A stretch of 64,000 bases of DNA, taken from positions 117,517-181,516 of the forward strand of contig CAVSYB010000014.1 in assembly GCA_963732155.1 (NCBI GenBank), given 5' to 3'. Origin of the DNA: Roseiarcus sp963732155. Its GTDB lineage: Bacteria > Pseudomonadota > Alphaproteobacteria > Rhizobiales > Beijerinckiaceae. Shown piece by piece: positions 26,170 to 34,926 of the stretch (position 1 is the first letter of the stretch; the number at the start of each line of letters is the position of its first letter). A model generated the notes under the pieces. That model was not told where the DNA came from, made no database searches, and saw only the letters and a program-made list of their open reading frames with translations. A program made the translations under genes and the position numbers.

Positions 26170-27069
26170 TCAGCCGGGCACGACCGAATGGTAGAGCTTC
26201 GAGATCCACGAGCTCTGATCCTCGTTCGGAGACAGACCCCCGCCCTTCAATAGTTCAAAGGCGTCCTTGTACCATTGGCCGTCCGGAAAATTATGGCCGA
26301 GCACGGCGGCCGCGGTCTGCGCTTCGCCGGTGATGCCGAGCCCGAGATAGGCCTCGGTCAAGCGATACAAGGCCTCCTCGGAATGGCGGCTCGTCTGATA
26401 GTTGGCGAGGACATTGCGGAACCGGTTGATCGCCGCCGTATAATTGCGTCGATTGAGATAGAACCGGCCGACCGACATTTCCTTGCCCGCGAGCTGGTCG
26501 CGGGTGACCTGGATCTTGAACTTGGAATCGTCGACATATTCGGAGTTCGGAAACTTGTCGACGATCTGCTGGAACAGCGCCAGCGCCTTGCCGGAGCGCT
26601 CCTGATCGCGCGAAATATCCGGGATCTGGTTGTAATAGGACATCGCCTCGAGATAGAGGGCGTAAGCGGTGTCCGACGTGTCCGGGTAGAGCTTGGCGTA
26701 ATGTTCGGCCGATTGCTCGGCGTTGTCGTAATCCCCGCCCTGATATTGCGCATAGGTGGTCATCAGCAATCCCTTTTTCGACCAGTCCGTATAAGGATAT
26801 TGCTTGCCAAGCTCGACGAATTTCTTTGCCGCGCCGTCGTCGTCGCCCTTTTTCAACCTCGCCAGACCCTGATCGTACATCGACGACGGCGCCACGTCCG
26901 GCTCGATCTTCGTCTTGTATTTTTCGGGACCGAAGGGATTGATGTCATCGAACATCGAACAAGCGCCCAGCGGCGCCGCCAGGGCGACGACGGCGACAAG
27001 CTGCGTGACGATCGATGTCGAACGAATCGCCGAGACGATCCGGCTGACCGGGAATGCGACCAATGCCAT
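26170..27069 (-). CDS. bamD: Outer membrane protein assembly factor BamD
   Basis: A 299-residue lipoprotein. From the ATG at 27069 the N-terminus has a basic region and hydrophobic segment ending in lipobox LGAC, giving a lipidated Cys. TPR-like repeats follow, for example MYDQGLARLKKGDDDGAAKK, YPYTDWSKKGLLMTTYAQYQ and SEYVDDSKFKIQVTRDQLAG. BamD is an essential subunit of the BAM complex that inserts beta-barrel proteins. It sits between lpxC and recN, the usual order in this order of bacteria. The start is not certain because the ribosome-binding site is weak. Confidence 0.92.
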   Translation of the reverse strand: MALVAFPVSRIVSAIRSTSIVTQLVAVVALAAPLGACSMFDDINPFGPEKYKTKIEPDVAPSSMYDQGLARLKKGDDDGAAKKFVELGKQYPYTDWSKKGLLMTTYAQYQGGDYDNAEQSAEHYAKLYPDTSDTAYALYLEAMSYYNQIPDISRDQERSGKALALFQQIVDKFPNSEYVDDSKFKIQVTRDQLAGKEMSVGRFYLNRRNYTAAINRFRNVLANYQTSRHSEEALYRLTEAYLGLGITGEAQTAAAVLGHNFPDGQWYKDAFELLKGGGLSPNEDQSSWISKLYHSVVPG

Positions 27070-27527
27070 GCGCAAGAACTCAACGATCTGAACGATGCGG
27101 AAGTCGGGGCGGCGCGAACCCGATCGATTCGCCTGATCCGACGCCGCAAAGCGTTCCTTTAGCCTAAACTCCCTCGGCGCGCCACCGAACGCCGACAGGC
27201 TCCCCGCAAGGCGAGCCAATCCGGCCCGCCTTGTCAAGACGCCGCGCAATAGAGAGACGGATTGTGGCGCGAAGACGCCGCGGCGGTCTCGAAATGCATC
27301 GACGATCGCGTCACGACAAAAGCGCCCGATCAAAACTCATGCGTCCGATTCCCCCTGGGCGCGCGCCCGTCGCGCCGACGGCGATCAGGCGGTCGCCCGC
27401 GTCGCTCGGATGGGGTCGCCCGAAGGATCGATTTCTCCGTCACGCCGGTAACCGGAATCGGCTCGTCGCCCGTCCGGTCCGCGCCATCCGGTCTGAATTT
27501 GATTGATCGCGTCCGTTGCGCCGGTCG

Positions 27528-28481
27528 TCAGTCGACTTCGGCGGCGTAGGTCGCCAGGGCCAACGCCCCGGCGCCGGCGCGGGCCGGCGCAAACTCGCGG
27601 CGCGGCGCGGCGTCGACGAATTCAAACGCGCTCCTGTCGGCGAAAAGCGCCTCCAGCGCCAGAAAGTTCATTTTGTGGCCCGGCAAATAGGTCCGATAGC
27701 GGCCGATGATCGGCGCGCCGGCCAGCGAGAGATCGCCGACCGAATCCAGGGCCTTGTGACGAACGAACTCGTCGGCGTAGCGCAGACCCTCCGGATTGAG
27801 CACGCGCCCACAGTCGATCGCGACGGAATTGTCGAGCGACGAGCCCAATGCAAAACCCATCTTCCACAGGCGCTCGACGTCGCTGACGAAGCCGAAGGTG
27901 CGCGCCCGCGCGATCTCGCTGCGGAAGCTTGCGGGACCGACATCGAACGAGCGGCGCTGACGCCCGATCGCCGCCGTCGCAAAATCGATCTCCACGTCGA
28001 GGTGGAAGCCGCGATCGGCCGGACGAAATTCGGCAAAGCCGCGTCCGTTCTCCACCCGCACGGTCTTGAGAATCTTGAGATGGCGGCGCGGACGCGACTG
28101 CGCGATCGTGCCGACGCGGTCGATCGCCGCGACGAACGCCGCCGCGGAGCCGTCCATGATCGGCGCCTCCGGCCCGTCCATCTCGATCATGGCGTTGTCG
28201 ACGCCGAGCCCGGCGAGGGTCGCCAACAGATGCTCGACGGTGGAAACGGACGCGCCTGAAGAATCGCTGAGCACCGTGCATAGCTCGGTCTGCGAGACAT
28301 TCGACCATTTCGCCTCGATCAGGCGCTCGCGCCCGCCCGGCAATCCCGTGCGAAGGAAAACGACGCCCGAATTGGCGTCGGCCGGGTGAAGAACGAGGTT
28401 GACGGGGGCGTTGGAATGAACTCCGAAACCGCCGATCGTCACACGGTCGCGGATGGTCGTTTGTTGGCCCGGCTTGGTCAA
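27528..28481 (-). CDS. lpxC: UDP-3-O-acyl-N-acetylglucosamine deacetylase
   Basis: A 317-residue LpxC. Zinc and catalytic motifs are present: STVEHLLATLAGLGVDNA with the first zinc His, APIMDGSAAAFV, and RHKALDSVGDLSLAGAPIIG with further zinc ligands His and Asp; GHKMNFLAL carries the catalytic His. It performs the first committed step of lipid A synthesis in the cytoplasm. It follows ftsZ on the same strand after 326 bases that include a terminator-like hairpin and an inverted repeat, so it probably has its own promoter. Confidence 0.96.
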   Translation of the reverse strand: MTKPGQQTTIRDRVTIGGFGVHSNAPVNLVLHPADANSGVVFLRTGLPGGRERLIEAKWSNVSQTELCTVLSDSSGASVSTVEHLLATLAGLGVDNAMIEMDGPEAPIMDGSAAAFVAAIDRVGTIAQSRPRRHLKILKTVRVENGRGFAEFRPADRGFHLDVEIDFATAAIGRQRRSFDVGPASFRSEIARARTFGFVSDVERLWKMGFALGSSLDNSVAIDCGRVLNPEGLRYADEFVRHKALDSVGDLSLAGAPIIGRYRTYLPGHKMNFLALEALFADRSAFEFVDAAPRREFAPARAGAGALALATYAAEVD

Positions 28482-28658
28482 ACCCGATTCCCCTTAACCG
28501 CCGCCGTCCGCCAGCAGGAACGGACAGTCCCCAAGGATTTCCCGGCAAACCGCCTGACCAGCCCCGCCGCGCGAATCGTTCGTTGCGTCGCTCGCGCAGG
28601 ACCGTGGAAATACGCCGGGACGATAAGTGCCGACGGGGCAAACGCCAAATCACCTTTC

Positions 28659-28716
28659 TTAACCTTCTGTAACAATCAATGTTAGGAAAATTATTTGAGC
28701 TATATCAGAAGGTTAA
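28659..28716. repeat. Perfect 11-bp inverted repeat carrying TTAACC half-sites
   Basis: TTAACCTTCTG at 28659-28669 and its exact complement CAGAAGGTTAA at 28706-28716 flank a 36-base AT-rich centre. Each arm contains TTAACC, the CtrA half-site sequence, in opposite orientation. The first arm continues TTAA-N7-TAAC, one step from a full CtrA box. It lies upstream of lpxC and downstream of ftsZ and may be a regulator site pair. Confidence 0.5.
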
Positions 28717-28757
28717 CTGTTCGACAACGACCGCGACGGGCTTCTGCGAGCGCGCGC

Positions 28758-28788
28758 CCCCGCCACGGCCCAAGCGGCCGCGGCGGGG
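28758..28788 (-). terminator. Hairpin downstream of ftsZ
   Basis: Thirteen-base arms at 28758-28770 and 28776-28788 are complementary with one mismatch and a five-base loop. On the minus strand the hairpin begins about 20 bases after the ftsZ stop. No U-tract follows. It probably marks the end of the division operon, as an intrinsic-like or processing hairpin. Confidence 0.5.
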
Positions 28789-28807
28789 AGCGTTCGAGAC
28801 CGATTCG

Positions 28808-30463
28808 TCAATTCGACTGCCGCCGCAGGAAGGCGGGGATTTCGAGCTGATCCTCTTCGAGAGCCGCCGGCCTGGCGCCCGCGCGGCCGTGCGGATCGAG
28901 AGAGCCTTGAGCGGCGCGCGGGACGGCGACGCGCGGCTGCGGTCGGCCATATTCGGCGTGCAGCGACGCCTGGCTCGGCCGCTGGGGCGGCGGCGCCGGC
29001 AGGCTCGGCGCGACCGCGCGAGGCGCCGGGGCCGGCGGCGGCTCGTCATGCCGGCTGATGCCGAAGGCGGCGAGCTTTTCCAGCAGCGACCGGCGACGCG
29101 TCTCGACCTGAACGGCGGGCGTCGGCTGTTCGCCCCGTTGCACCCGCATCTGGTGTTGGACGACGGGCGGCAGATCTTCGATCTGCGGCATCCGGGCGGG
29201 GCGGACGACGGGCTGTTCGGGCGCCGGAGGAATGTATTCCTGCGCCACCGGCTCTTCGACGCGCGCCGCCGGCGGGTCCAGAAAAACGGCGGTTCTTGGC
29301 GCGGCCGGGCGGATTTCGACTTCATCGGGAGCCGATTGCGAGGGCTTGCTCGAAGCCGGCGCCGGGTGGGCTTCGCTCCTCGTCGCCTCGGCGGCGATCG
29401 CCGCGGGCTGACTGCGCGCGCTCGCCTGCGCGCGCAGGCGTTGCTGCGCCTCGATCAGGCGGATCTGGCTCACGGTGGGCTCGTGAATCTCCCCTGTATT
29501 CTGGTCGATGCCGGTGGCGACCACCGAAACCCGGACCACGCCGTCGAGACTCTGATCGAAAGTCGCGCCCAGGATGATGTTGGCTTCCTCGTCGACCTCC
29601 TGGCGAATGCGGCTCGCCGCCTCGTCGACTTCATAGAGGGTCAGATCGTTGCCGCCGGTGATCGAGATCAGAAGCCCGCGCGCGCCTTTCATCGAGGTTT
29701 CGTCGAGCAGCGGATTGGCGATGGCCGCTTCGGCCGCCTGAACGGCGCGCCGCTCGCCGGACGCCTCGCCGGTTCCCATCATCGCCTTGCCCATTTCGCT
29801 CATGATCGAGCGGACGTCGGCGAAATCGAGATTGATGAGGCCTTCCTTGACCATCAGATCGGTGATGCACGCGACCCCGGAATAGAGGACCTGATCGGCC
29901 ATCGCAAAGGCGTCGGCGAAAGTCGTCTTCTCGTTGGCGACACGGAACAGGTTCTGGTTGGGAATGATGATGAGCGTGTCGACCGACTTCTGCAGTTCGG
30001 TGATCCCTCCCTCGGCCAGGCGCATGCGACGCCCGCCTTCGAACTGGAACGGCTTGGTCACCACGCCGACCGTCAGAATGCCCATCTCGCGGGCGACCCG
30101 CGCCACCACCGGCGCCGCGCCGGTGCCCGTGCCGCCGCCCATCCCCGCGGTGACGAACACCATATGGGCGCCCGTCAGATGATCGCGGATTTCCTCGATG
30201 GCTTCTTCCGCCGCCGCGCGGCCGACTTCGGGCTTGGAGCCGGCGCCAAGGCCCTCGGTGACCTGAAGGCCCATCTGAATGATGCGTTCGGCCTTGGACG
30301 AGGCGAGCGCCTGGGCGTCGGTGTTGGCGGAAATGAAATCGACGCCGACGAGGCCCGAAACGATCATGTTGTTGACGGCGTTGCCGCCGGCGCCGCCGAC
30401 GCCGCACACCATGATTCGCGGCTTCAACTCCCGCAATTCCGGGGCTTTCAAATTGATGGTCAT
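28808..30463 (-). CDS. ftsZ: Cell division protein FtsZ (long-tailed)
   Basis: A 551-residue FtsZ. The GTPase domain has VGGAGGNAVNNMI, the tubulin signature GGGTGTGAAPVVARVA and T7 loop NLDFADVRSIMSEMG. Residues about 320-530 form a long Pro/Ala/Glu-rich linker, and the C-terminal conserved peptide EDQLEIPAFLRRQ is intact. The extended linker is typical of Rhizobiales main FtsZ. It polymerises into the Z-ring and recruits FtsA. It is the last gene of the ddl-ftsQ-ftsA-ftsZ run, about 100 bases after ftsA. Confidence 0.97.
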   Translation of the reverse strand: MTINLKAPELRELKPRIMVCGVGGAGGNAVNNMIVSGLVGVDFISANTDAQALASSKAERIIQMGLQVTEGLGAGSKPEVGRAAAEEAIEEIRDHLTGAHMVFVTAGMGGGTGTGAAPVVARVAREMGILTVGVVTKPFQFEGGRRMRLAEGGITELQKSVDTLIIIPNQNLFRVANEKTTFADAFAMADQVLYSGVACITDLMVKEGLINLDFADVRSIMSEMGKAMMGTGEASGERRAVQAAEAAIANPLLDETSMKGARGLLISITGGNDLTLYEVDEAASRIRQEVDEEANIILGATFDQSLDGVVRVSVVATGIDQNTGEIHEPTVSQIRLIEAQQRLRAQASARSQPAAIAAEATRSEAHPAPASSKPSQSAPDEVEIRPAAPRTAVFLDPPAARVEEPVAQEYIPPAPEQPVVRPARMPQIEDLPPVVQHQMRVQRGEQPTPAVQVETRRRSLLEKLAAFGISRHDEPPPAPAPRAVAPSLPAPPPQRPSQASLHAEYGRPQPRVAVPRAAQGSLDPHGRAGARPAALEEDQLEIPAFLRRQSN

Positions 30464-30564
30464 CCTTGGCCTCTTGACGTTAGACGCCCGCCGGCGCCGG
30501 TTGAATCGCGACTATTGACTTGCACATCGTTCCCGAGGCGCGTCGCAGCGCCCGGCCCCTCGAC

Positions 30565-31881
30565 TCAGAAGCTTTCCTTCAACCATCGCCCGACCCGGGC
30601 CGCATAGCCGTCCGCGCCGCCGCCCGCCGCATGGGCGTGACGGCGCGGTTCGAAATGTTCGATTCCCGCCACTTGCGGGTAGACCATCAGCCCGACCGCC
30701 GCGGCGAAAGCCGGACTCTTGGCCGATTCGGGCAAGCCCTCCACCCCGAGCGGGCGGCCGATGCGAATCTGGCTCGACACGATCGCGCGCGCCAATTCCG
30801 GAAGCCCCGTCATCTGGCAGGCCCCGCCGGCCAGAACGAGCCGCCGGCCGGCGTGGACGGTGAGCCCGGCGCCCTTCAGCCGATCGCGAACCAGTTCGAG
30901 AATTTCCTCGACGCGCGGGCGAATGATGCGCACCAGTTCGGATTTGGGCAGATAGCTCGGATGATCCATGTCGTCGCCGACCCGATGAACGGCGATCGTG
31001 TCGCGATCGTCGGAGGAGGCGGCGATGCAGGCGCCGTGAAGCGTCTTGAGGCGCTCGGCGTCGGCGAGGCTGATCGTAAGGCCGCGCGCGATGTCCATGG
31101 TGATGTGGTTGCCGCCGACCGCGACGGCGTCGACATGGGCCAGGCGCCCGCCGGCGAACACGCCGACCGAGGTCGAGCCACCGCCGAAATCGATCAAGGC
31201 GGCGCCGAGCTCCGCCTCGTCGTCGACCAGCGTCGACAGGCCCGACGCGTAGGGGGTGGCGACGACCGCCTCGACGCGCAAATGGCAGCGCTCGATCGCC
31301 AGCATCAGATTGCGCGCCGCCGCGGCGTCGCAAGAGGCGACGTGCAACTCGGCGCCAAGCTCGTCGCCGACCATCCCCTTGGGATCGCGCACGCCGGTGG
31401 TCGCGTCGAGCCAGAAGCCGGTCGGCAAGGCGTGCAGCACGGCGCGCCCGGCGCGCGCGCTCGCCGCGGAAGCGGCCTCGAGCACGCGGTGAATGTCGTG
31501 GGCGCTGACCGCCTTGCCGCCGATCGCGACCTTCGCCGTGTAGAGCTGCGAGGAGAGCCGGCCGCCCGTCATATTGACGATGACGCCGCCGACCTCGACG
31601 CCCGCCATCCGCTCGGCCGCGTCAATGGCCAGACGTATGGCGCTTTCGGCGGAGTCGAGATCGACGATCGCGCCCGCCTTCACGCCGCGCGAGCGCTGAT
31701 GGCCGATGCCCAACACCTTGCAGCGATGGGTGCGCCCGCGCAGCGATTCGGAAGGCTCCATCGGCGACAGGCGTGCGATGAGACAGACAATCTTGGAGGC
31801 GCCGACGTCGAGAACCGACAGCACCGCGCTGCGGCGCGGCGGGATCTGTTTGAGGCGCGGCGTCAACGGCTTGAAACTCAT
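30565..31881 (-). CDS. ftsA: Cell division protein FtsA
   Basis: A 438-residue actin-like ATPase: phosphate-1 VLDVGASKIVCLIA, the 1C-domain stretch including GVIVNMTGGRLSSQLY, phosphate-2 ALIDFGGGSTSVGVFAGG and adenosine motif LVLAGGACQMTGLPEL. The C-terminus ends in a basic amphipathic helix (YAARVGRWLKESF) that tethers the protein to the membrane. It anchors FtsZ. The ATG overlaps the ftsQ stop by four bases (ATGA). Confidence 0.96.
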   Translation of the reverse strand: MSFKPLTPRLKQIPPRRSAVLSVLDVGASKIVCLIARLSPMEPSESLRGRTHRCKVLGIGHQRSRGVKAGAIVDLDSAESAIRLAIDAAERMAGVEVGGVIVNMTGGRLSSQLYTAKVAIGGKAVSAHDIHRVLEAASAASARAGRAVLHALPTGFWLDATTGVRDPKGMVGDELGAELHVASCDAAAARNLMLAIERCHLRVEAVVATPYASGLSTLVDDEAELGAALIDFGGGSTSVGVFAGGRLAHVDAVAVGGNHITMDIARGLTISLADAERLKTLHGACIAASSDDRDTIAVHRVGDDMDHPSYLPKSELVRIIRPRVEEILELVRDRLKGAGLTVHAGRRLVLAGGACQMTGLPELARAIVSSQIRIGRPLGVEGLPESAKSPAFAAAVGLMVYPQVAGIEHFEPRRHAHAAGGGADGYAARVGRWLKESF

Positions 31882-32801
31882 GTGGCGCCGGCCTTCTTCG
31901 GATGGGCCGCGGCGCGCGCGGCGGCCGCTTCTTCGGTGAGCCGCGCAAACATGCGCCCTTCCACCCTCAGGTCGAGCGAAAGCACATCGCGATCCAGCAC
32001 GCGCGATTCGCGCTGCAGGCGAACGAGGGTGGCCACCGCGGCCTGCGGATTGACCTCCGGCAGCATCACTTCGACGCCGTTGGTCATCTTGAAGTTCCAG
32101 CGCCGGTTCGCGACGAGCACGCCCGCCCTGATCTTGGGACCCAGTTCGCCGGCCGCCGCCACCAGAGCGACATATTCGGACAAGCGCTCATTGGCGCCCT
32201 CGCCCACCACGAAGGGCAGAGCGGAGAAACGCTGATCGCGCATTTGATCGATCACCGCGCCGTCCGCCGCCACGATATTGACCTGCCCGTCCTTCTGCCA
32301 CAACGCGCAAGGGGTTCGCTCGACGAGATCGATGATGAGATGGTTGGGATAGAGCTTGCGCACGCTCGCCTGTTTGACCAGCGGCGCGGTCTCCAGCCGC
32401 GCGCGCGCCTGCGCCGCATCCAGAAGCAGCAGGGAATTCTTGGGGCTGACGCCGGCGTCGGCGAGGATTTCCTTTTCGCTCAGTTCCGCCTGACCGGAAA
32501 TCGTCACGATCGCGATGTCGAAGCCGACCGCGCGCGCCAGGTAGTCGCCAAGGCTGCCCTCACGCGCGACGAAGGACGCATATTCTCCGCCGCGAACGGC
32601 GCCGAATCCGGCGGCGCCGACGATCAAGGCGGCGGCGAGCGCCAAGCCGAGGCCGCGGGGGGCGGGCCGCAGCAGTCCCCGCGTCCAGGCGAGGAGGCCC
32701 GCCGTCGAGCGTTCGCGGCGCAGCAGCACGCGCGCGGCGGCGACATCGGCGCCCGCGTAGGCCGGCCGCGGCCACGAGCGAGGGGCGAAAGCCTCGCTCA
32801 T
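31878..32801 (-). CDS. ftsQ: Cell division protein FtsQ
   Basis: A 307-residue bitopic division protein. The start at 32801 is chosen because it overlaps the ddl stop (ATGA). One transmembrane helix lies near residues 55-75 (LGLALAAALIVGAAGFGAV). The POTRA domain follows (GFDIAIVTISGQAELSEKEI, then LLLLDAAQARARLETAPLVK) and the beta domain includes PNHLIIDLVERTPCALWQKD. It links the divisome across the periplasm. An in-frame ATG at 32831 is an alternative. Confidence 0.92.
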   Translation of the reverse strand: MSEAFAPRSWPRPAYAGADVAAARVLLRRERSTAGLLAWTRGLLRPAPRGLGLALAAALIVGAAGFGAVRGGEYASFVAREGSLGDYLARAVGFDIAIVTISGQAELSEKEILADAGVSPKNSLLLLDAAQARARLETAPLVKQASVRKLYPNHLIIDLVERTPCALWQKDGQVNIVAADGAVIDQMRDQRFSALPFVVGEGANERLSEYVALVAAAGELGPKIRAGVLVANRRWNFKMTNGVEVMLPEVNPQAAVATLVRLQRESRVLDRDVLSLDLRVEGRMFARLTEEAAAARAAAHPKKAGAT

Positions 32802-33718
32802 CGATTGCAAGACGCGTCTTCCACCATCCATGAGACCAGCTCACCAAAAGAAACGCCGGCGTGAGCGGCGATTTCGGGCACCAGGGAGGTTTCGGTCATG
32901 CCCGGCTGCGTGTTGACTTCGAGGCAGACCAACTCCCCGGATTCCCCGACCGACTCGTCGTATCTGAAGTCCGCGCGGCTGACGCCGCGACAGCGCAGCA
33001 CCTGATGCGCCGCCAGCGTCAACCTTTGGACCTCATGGTAAATATTCGGTTTAATTTTAGCCGGCAGGATGTGGATTGACCCGCCTTTGGCGTATTTTGC
33101 GTCGTATCCGTAGAAGGATTCCGAAACCGGCCGGATATCGATGACGCCGAGCGCCCGGTCGCCCATCACCGCGCAGGTGAGTTCGAGCCCGCCGACGAAT
33201 TTCTCAGCGAGCAGCCGATCGCCATAGGGCCAGTCGGGACTTGCGATTTCCTGCGGCGGATGGGTTCGTCCTTGCTTGACGATGATGACGCCGAGCGACG
33301 ATCCCTCGTTGATCGGCTTCAGCACATAGGGCGGCTCGAGTGCGTGACGTCTCGCAGCCGCATGGCGATCGATCGTCACGCCGTGGGCGACCGGCACGCC
33401 CGCGGCCTGCATGACGATTTTGGCGAGATCCTTTTCGGCCGCCAGCGCCGACGCGAGCACGCCTGAATGCGTGTAGGGGATGCGCAGGACTTCGAGAATG
33501 CCCTGGATCGTCCCGTCTTCGCCGACCCGGCCGTGCAGCGCGTTGAACGCGACGTCGGGCTTCAGCCGTGCGAGGACGTCGGCGATGTCGCGCGCGACGT
33601 CGATGCGGGTGACGCGGTAGCCGGACTCCTCGAGCGCGGCGGCGCAGCCGTGTCCGGAATTGAGCGAGACCGCCCGTTCCGCCGACCAGCCGCCCATCAG
33701 AACCGCAACATGCTTCAT
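32798..33718 (-). CDS. ddl: D-alanine--D-alanine ligase
   Basis: A 306-residue ATP-grasp ligase. It opens MKHVAVLMGGWSAERAVSLN, has FNALHGRVGEDGTIQGILE, YVLKPINEGSSLGVIIV and EVNTQPGMTETSLVPEIA, all standard DdlB features including the Ser of the serine loop. It makes D-Ala-D-Ala for peptidoglycan precursors in the cytoplasm. It is the first gene of a coupled ddl-ftsQ-ftsA-ftsZ run and has a CtrA-type box upstream. Confidence 0.95.
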   Translation of the reverse strand: MKHVAVLMGGWSAERAVSLNSGHGCAAALEESGYRVTRIDVARDIADVLARLKPDVAFNALHGRVGEDGTIQGILEVLRIPYTHSGVLASALAAEKDLAKIVMQAAGVPVAHGVTIDRHAAARRHALEPPYVLKPINEGSSLGVIIVKQGRTHPPQEIASPDWPYGDRLLAEKFVGGLELTCAVMGDRALGVIDIRPVSESFYGYDAKYAKGGSIHILPAKIKPNIYHEVQRLTLAAHQVLRCRGVSRADFRYDESVGESGELVCLEVNTQPGMTETSLVPEIAAHAGVSFGELVSWMVEDASCNR

Positions 33719-34088
33719 GAACCGCCCGACGCCCGCGCCCTGCCGCACACCGGCATTAAGCGACAATTAACGCGCGCGCGTTAAGGACGCGTTAACCAGG
33801 GGTCTCGGGGCTGGAAGGCCGACCTCGCCTTTCCCGCGCGCTTCCCGCGTTCGAGCGCCCGTTTAGCCAAACAAGGCAGCCGAGATCCCCCGGACGACTT
33901 CCGGCTTGATCGCGATTCGGCCCCTGCAGCCGATTTCGATGCGCCCGAGGCTGTCCCGCGGGCGGCCGGCGCCGCGCATCCCTGCGCCGAGGCTGTCCCG
34001 ACGGCGGCGAATCTTGGCGACCACGCCAAGATCGTCGGCGCCGTCGCACGCCGGGTCGCCGGCGTCATTTCCGCTTCGGGCGTCGTTG
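33719..34088. other. Intergenic region upstream of ddl
   Basis: This 370-base gap separates ddl from an upstream lipoprotein gene on the same strand. The 80 bases nearest ddl contain a perfect 18-base palindrome (33767-33784, TTAACGCGCGCGCGTTAA) and an overlapping TTAA-N7-TTAAC box. The remainder is GC-rich and shows no gene that I can support. Confidence 0.5.
33781..33796. promoter_or_regulatory. CtrA-type box upstream of ddl-ftsQAZ
   Basis: TTAAGGACGCGTTAAC is an exact match to the alphaproteobacterial CtrA consensus TTAA-N7-TTAAC, about 63 bases before the ddl start. It abuts a TTAA-ended palindrome at 33767-33784. CtrA controls ftsQA and ftsZ expression in Caulobacter, so a cell-cycle role here is plausible. 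Inference from a motif match only. Confidence 0.6.
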
Positions 34089-34610
34089 CTAGCAAGGATT
34101 CTTGCTGCCTCCGCCTCCGCTCCCTCCGCCTCCGCCGCCCGCTCCCCAACTTAGGATCTTATCCCATCCGCCGCTGTCTTGGATGCGGGCCGACGGAGCG
34201 CCATCGCCATAGGACGCGTTAAGCTGCATGGACCCTGGCCGGAACAAGGGATCCAATTTGGAGCAATTCGGATCGACGACCTTGTACGGACCCTTTTGGT
34301 AGCCTGGGGGAGGCGGAGGGATATTGACCGGTTGCGGTTCCGGTTCGTCAACCGTCGGCGCCGGCTCCTCGTTGCCCGCCTGCTTGTTGGCGTTGCCGGT
34401 CGTATTGTAGCCCGTTGTTTGGGTTCCTGACGTCCCCTGATTGCCGCTGGGAACGGCGCCGGGGCTCGCCTGGGTGGCGGTGGCGCCGCCTGACGCAAAG
34501 CCGCCGTTCGCATCCGCGTTGCTGTCTGATTGGCAGCCGGCCGCCGCGATCGCAACGCCGGCGACCGCGGCGATGGCAAGCCCTCGCCATACGTCGAACT
34601 GCTTCTGCAT
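34089..34610 (-). CDS. Putative lipoprotein of unknown function between murB and ddl
   Basis: A 173-residue product. The ATG at 34610 follows a GGGGG-containing ribosome-binding region. N-terminus MQKQFDVWRGLAIAAVAGVA then IAAAGCQSD gives a lipobox ending AAGC, so a lipid-anchored protein is likely. The mature chain is low in complexity: Ser/Thr/Gly/Asn-rich, then a Pro-rich segment (PEPQPVNIPPPPPGY), a short structured-looking part (KVVDPNCSKLDPLFRPGSMQ) and a Gly tail ending SKNPC. I do not recognise a family. Its place inside the cell-wall cluster is unusual. Confidence 0.6.
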   Translation of the reverse strand: MQKQFDVWRGLAIAAVAGVAIAAAGCQSDSNADANGGFASGGATATQASPGAVPSGNQGTSGTQTTGYNTTGNANKQAGNEEPAPTVDEPEPQPVNIPPPPPGYQKGPYKVVDPNCSKLDPLFRPGSMQLNASYGDGAPSARIQDSGGWDKILSWGAGGGGGGSGGGGSKNPC

Positions 34611-34926
34611 TTCACTGCCCCCGTAATGAGATCGCCTGAGCCCCTCTTTTGTTGGAAGGCCATCAAACGACAAAGCCGCGAGAACCACGAAAAAGCGCAT
34701 GCCTTGAATGTCACAACGGACCGGGCGATCGCCGTCCGCCGAACTCCGCCAGAGGGTCGCCGAGCGCGCAAATATTCTTTAACGTTTCGGCGATGCGGGC
34801 AAGCCAAAACTGAAATGCGGCGCCGTATCCGGCCTTGCGCCCGCCGTGACGGTCGCGTTCGGCCGATTTTTGCAACAAAAGCCCGTCGGCGCGCTGGCGG
34901 TCGCGCGGCGAAGCGGGCGGCGCGGC
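34611..34926. other. Intergenic region between murB and lipoprotein gene
   Basis: This 316-base gap follows the murB stop and precedes the lipoprotein start on the minus strand. It is somewhat less GC-rich around 34640-34800 and includes one TTAA (about 34777). It probably carries the lipoprotein promoter; no gene is supported. Confidence 0.35.

Larger units (their letters stand above)
28482..28807. other. Intergenic region ftsZ-lpxC
   Basis: This 326-base gap has no gene. It contains a GC-rich hairpin close behind ftsZ (28758-28788), an AT-rich segment with an 11-base inverted repeat (28659-28716), a TTAACC element (28494-28499) and a GATTC (GANTC) methylation-type site at about 28486, both within 20 bases of the lpxC start. 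The lpxC promoter presumably lies here. Confidence 0.5.

Noticed and set aside
28679..30607. A 642-codon plus-strand open frame opposite ftsZ
   Set aside because: Antisense to ftsZ; composition is Arg/Gly/Asp-biased with no domain.
33767..33784. 18-base perfect palindrome considered as a terminator for the lipoprotein gene
   Set aside because: No loop or U-run, and it overlaps a CtrA-type box near the ddl start; a regulatory reading fits better.
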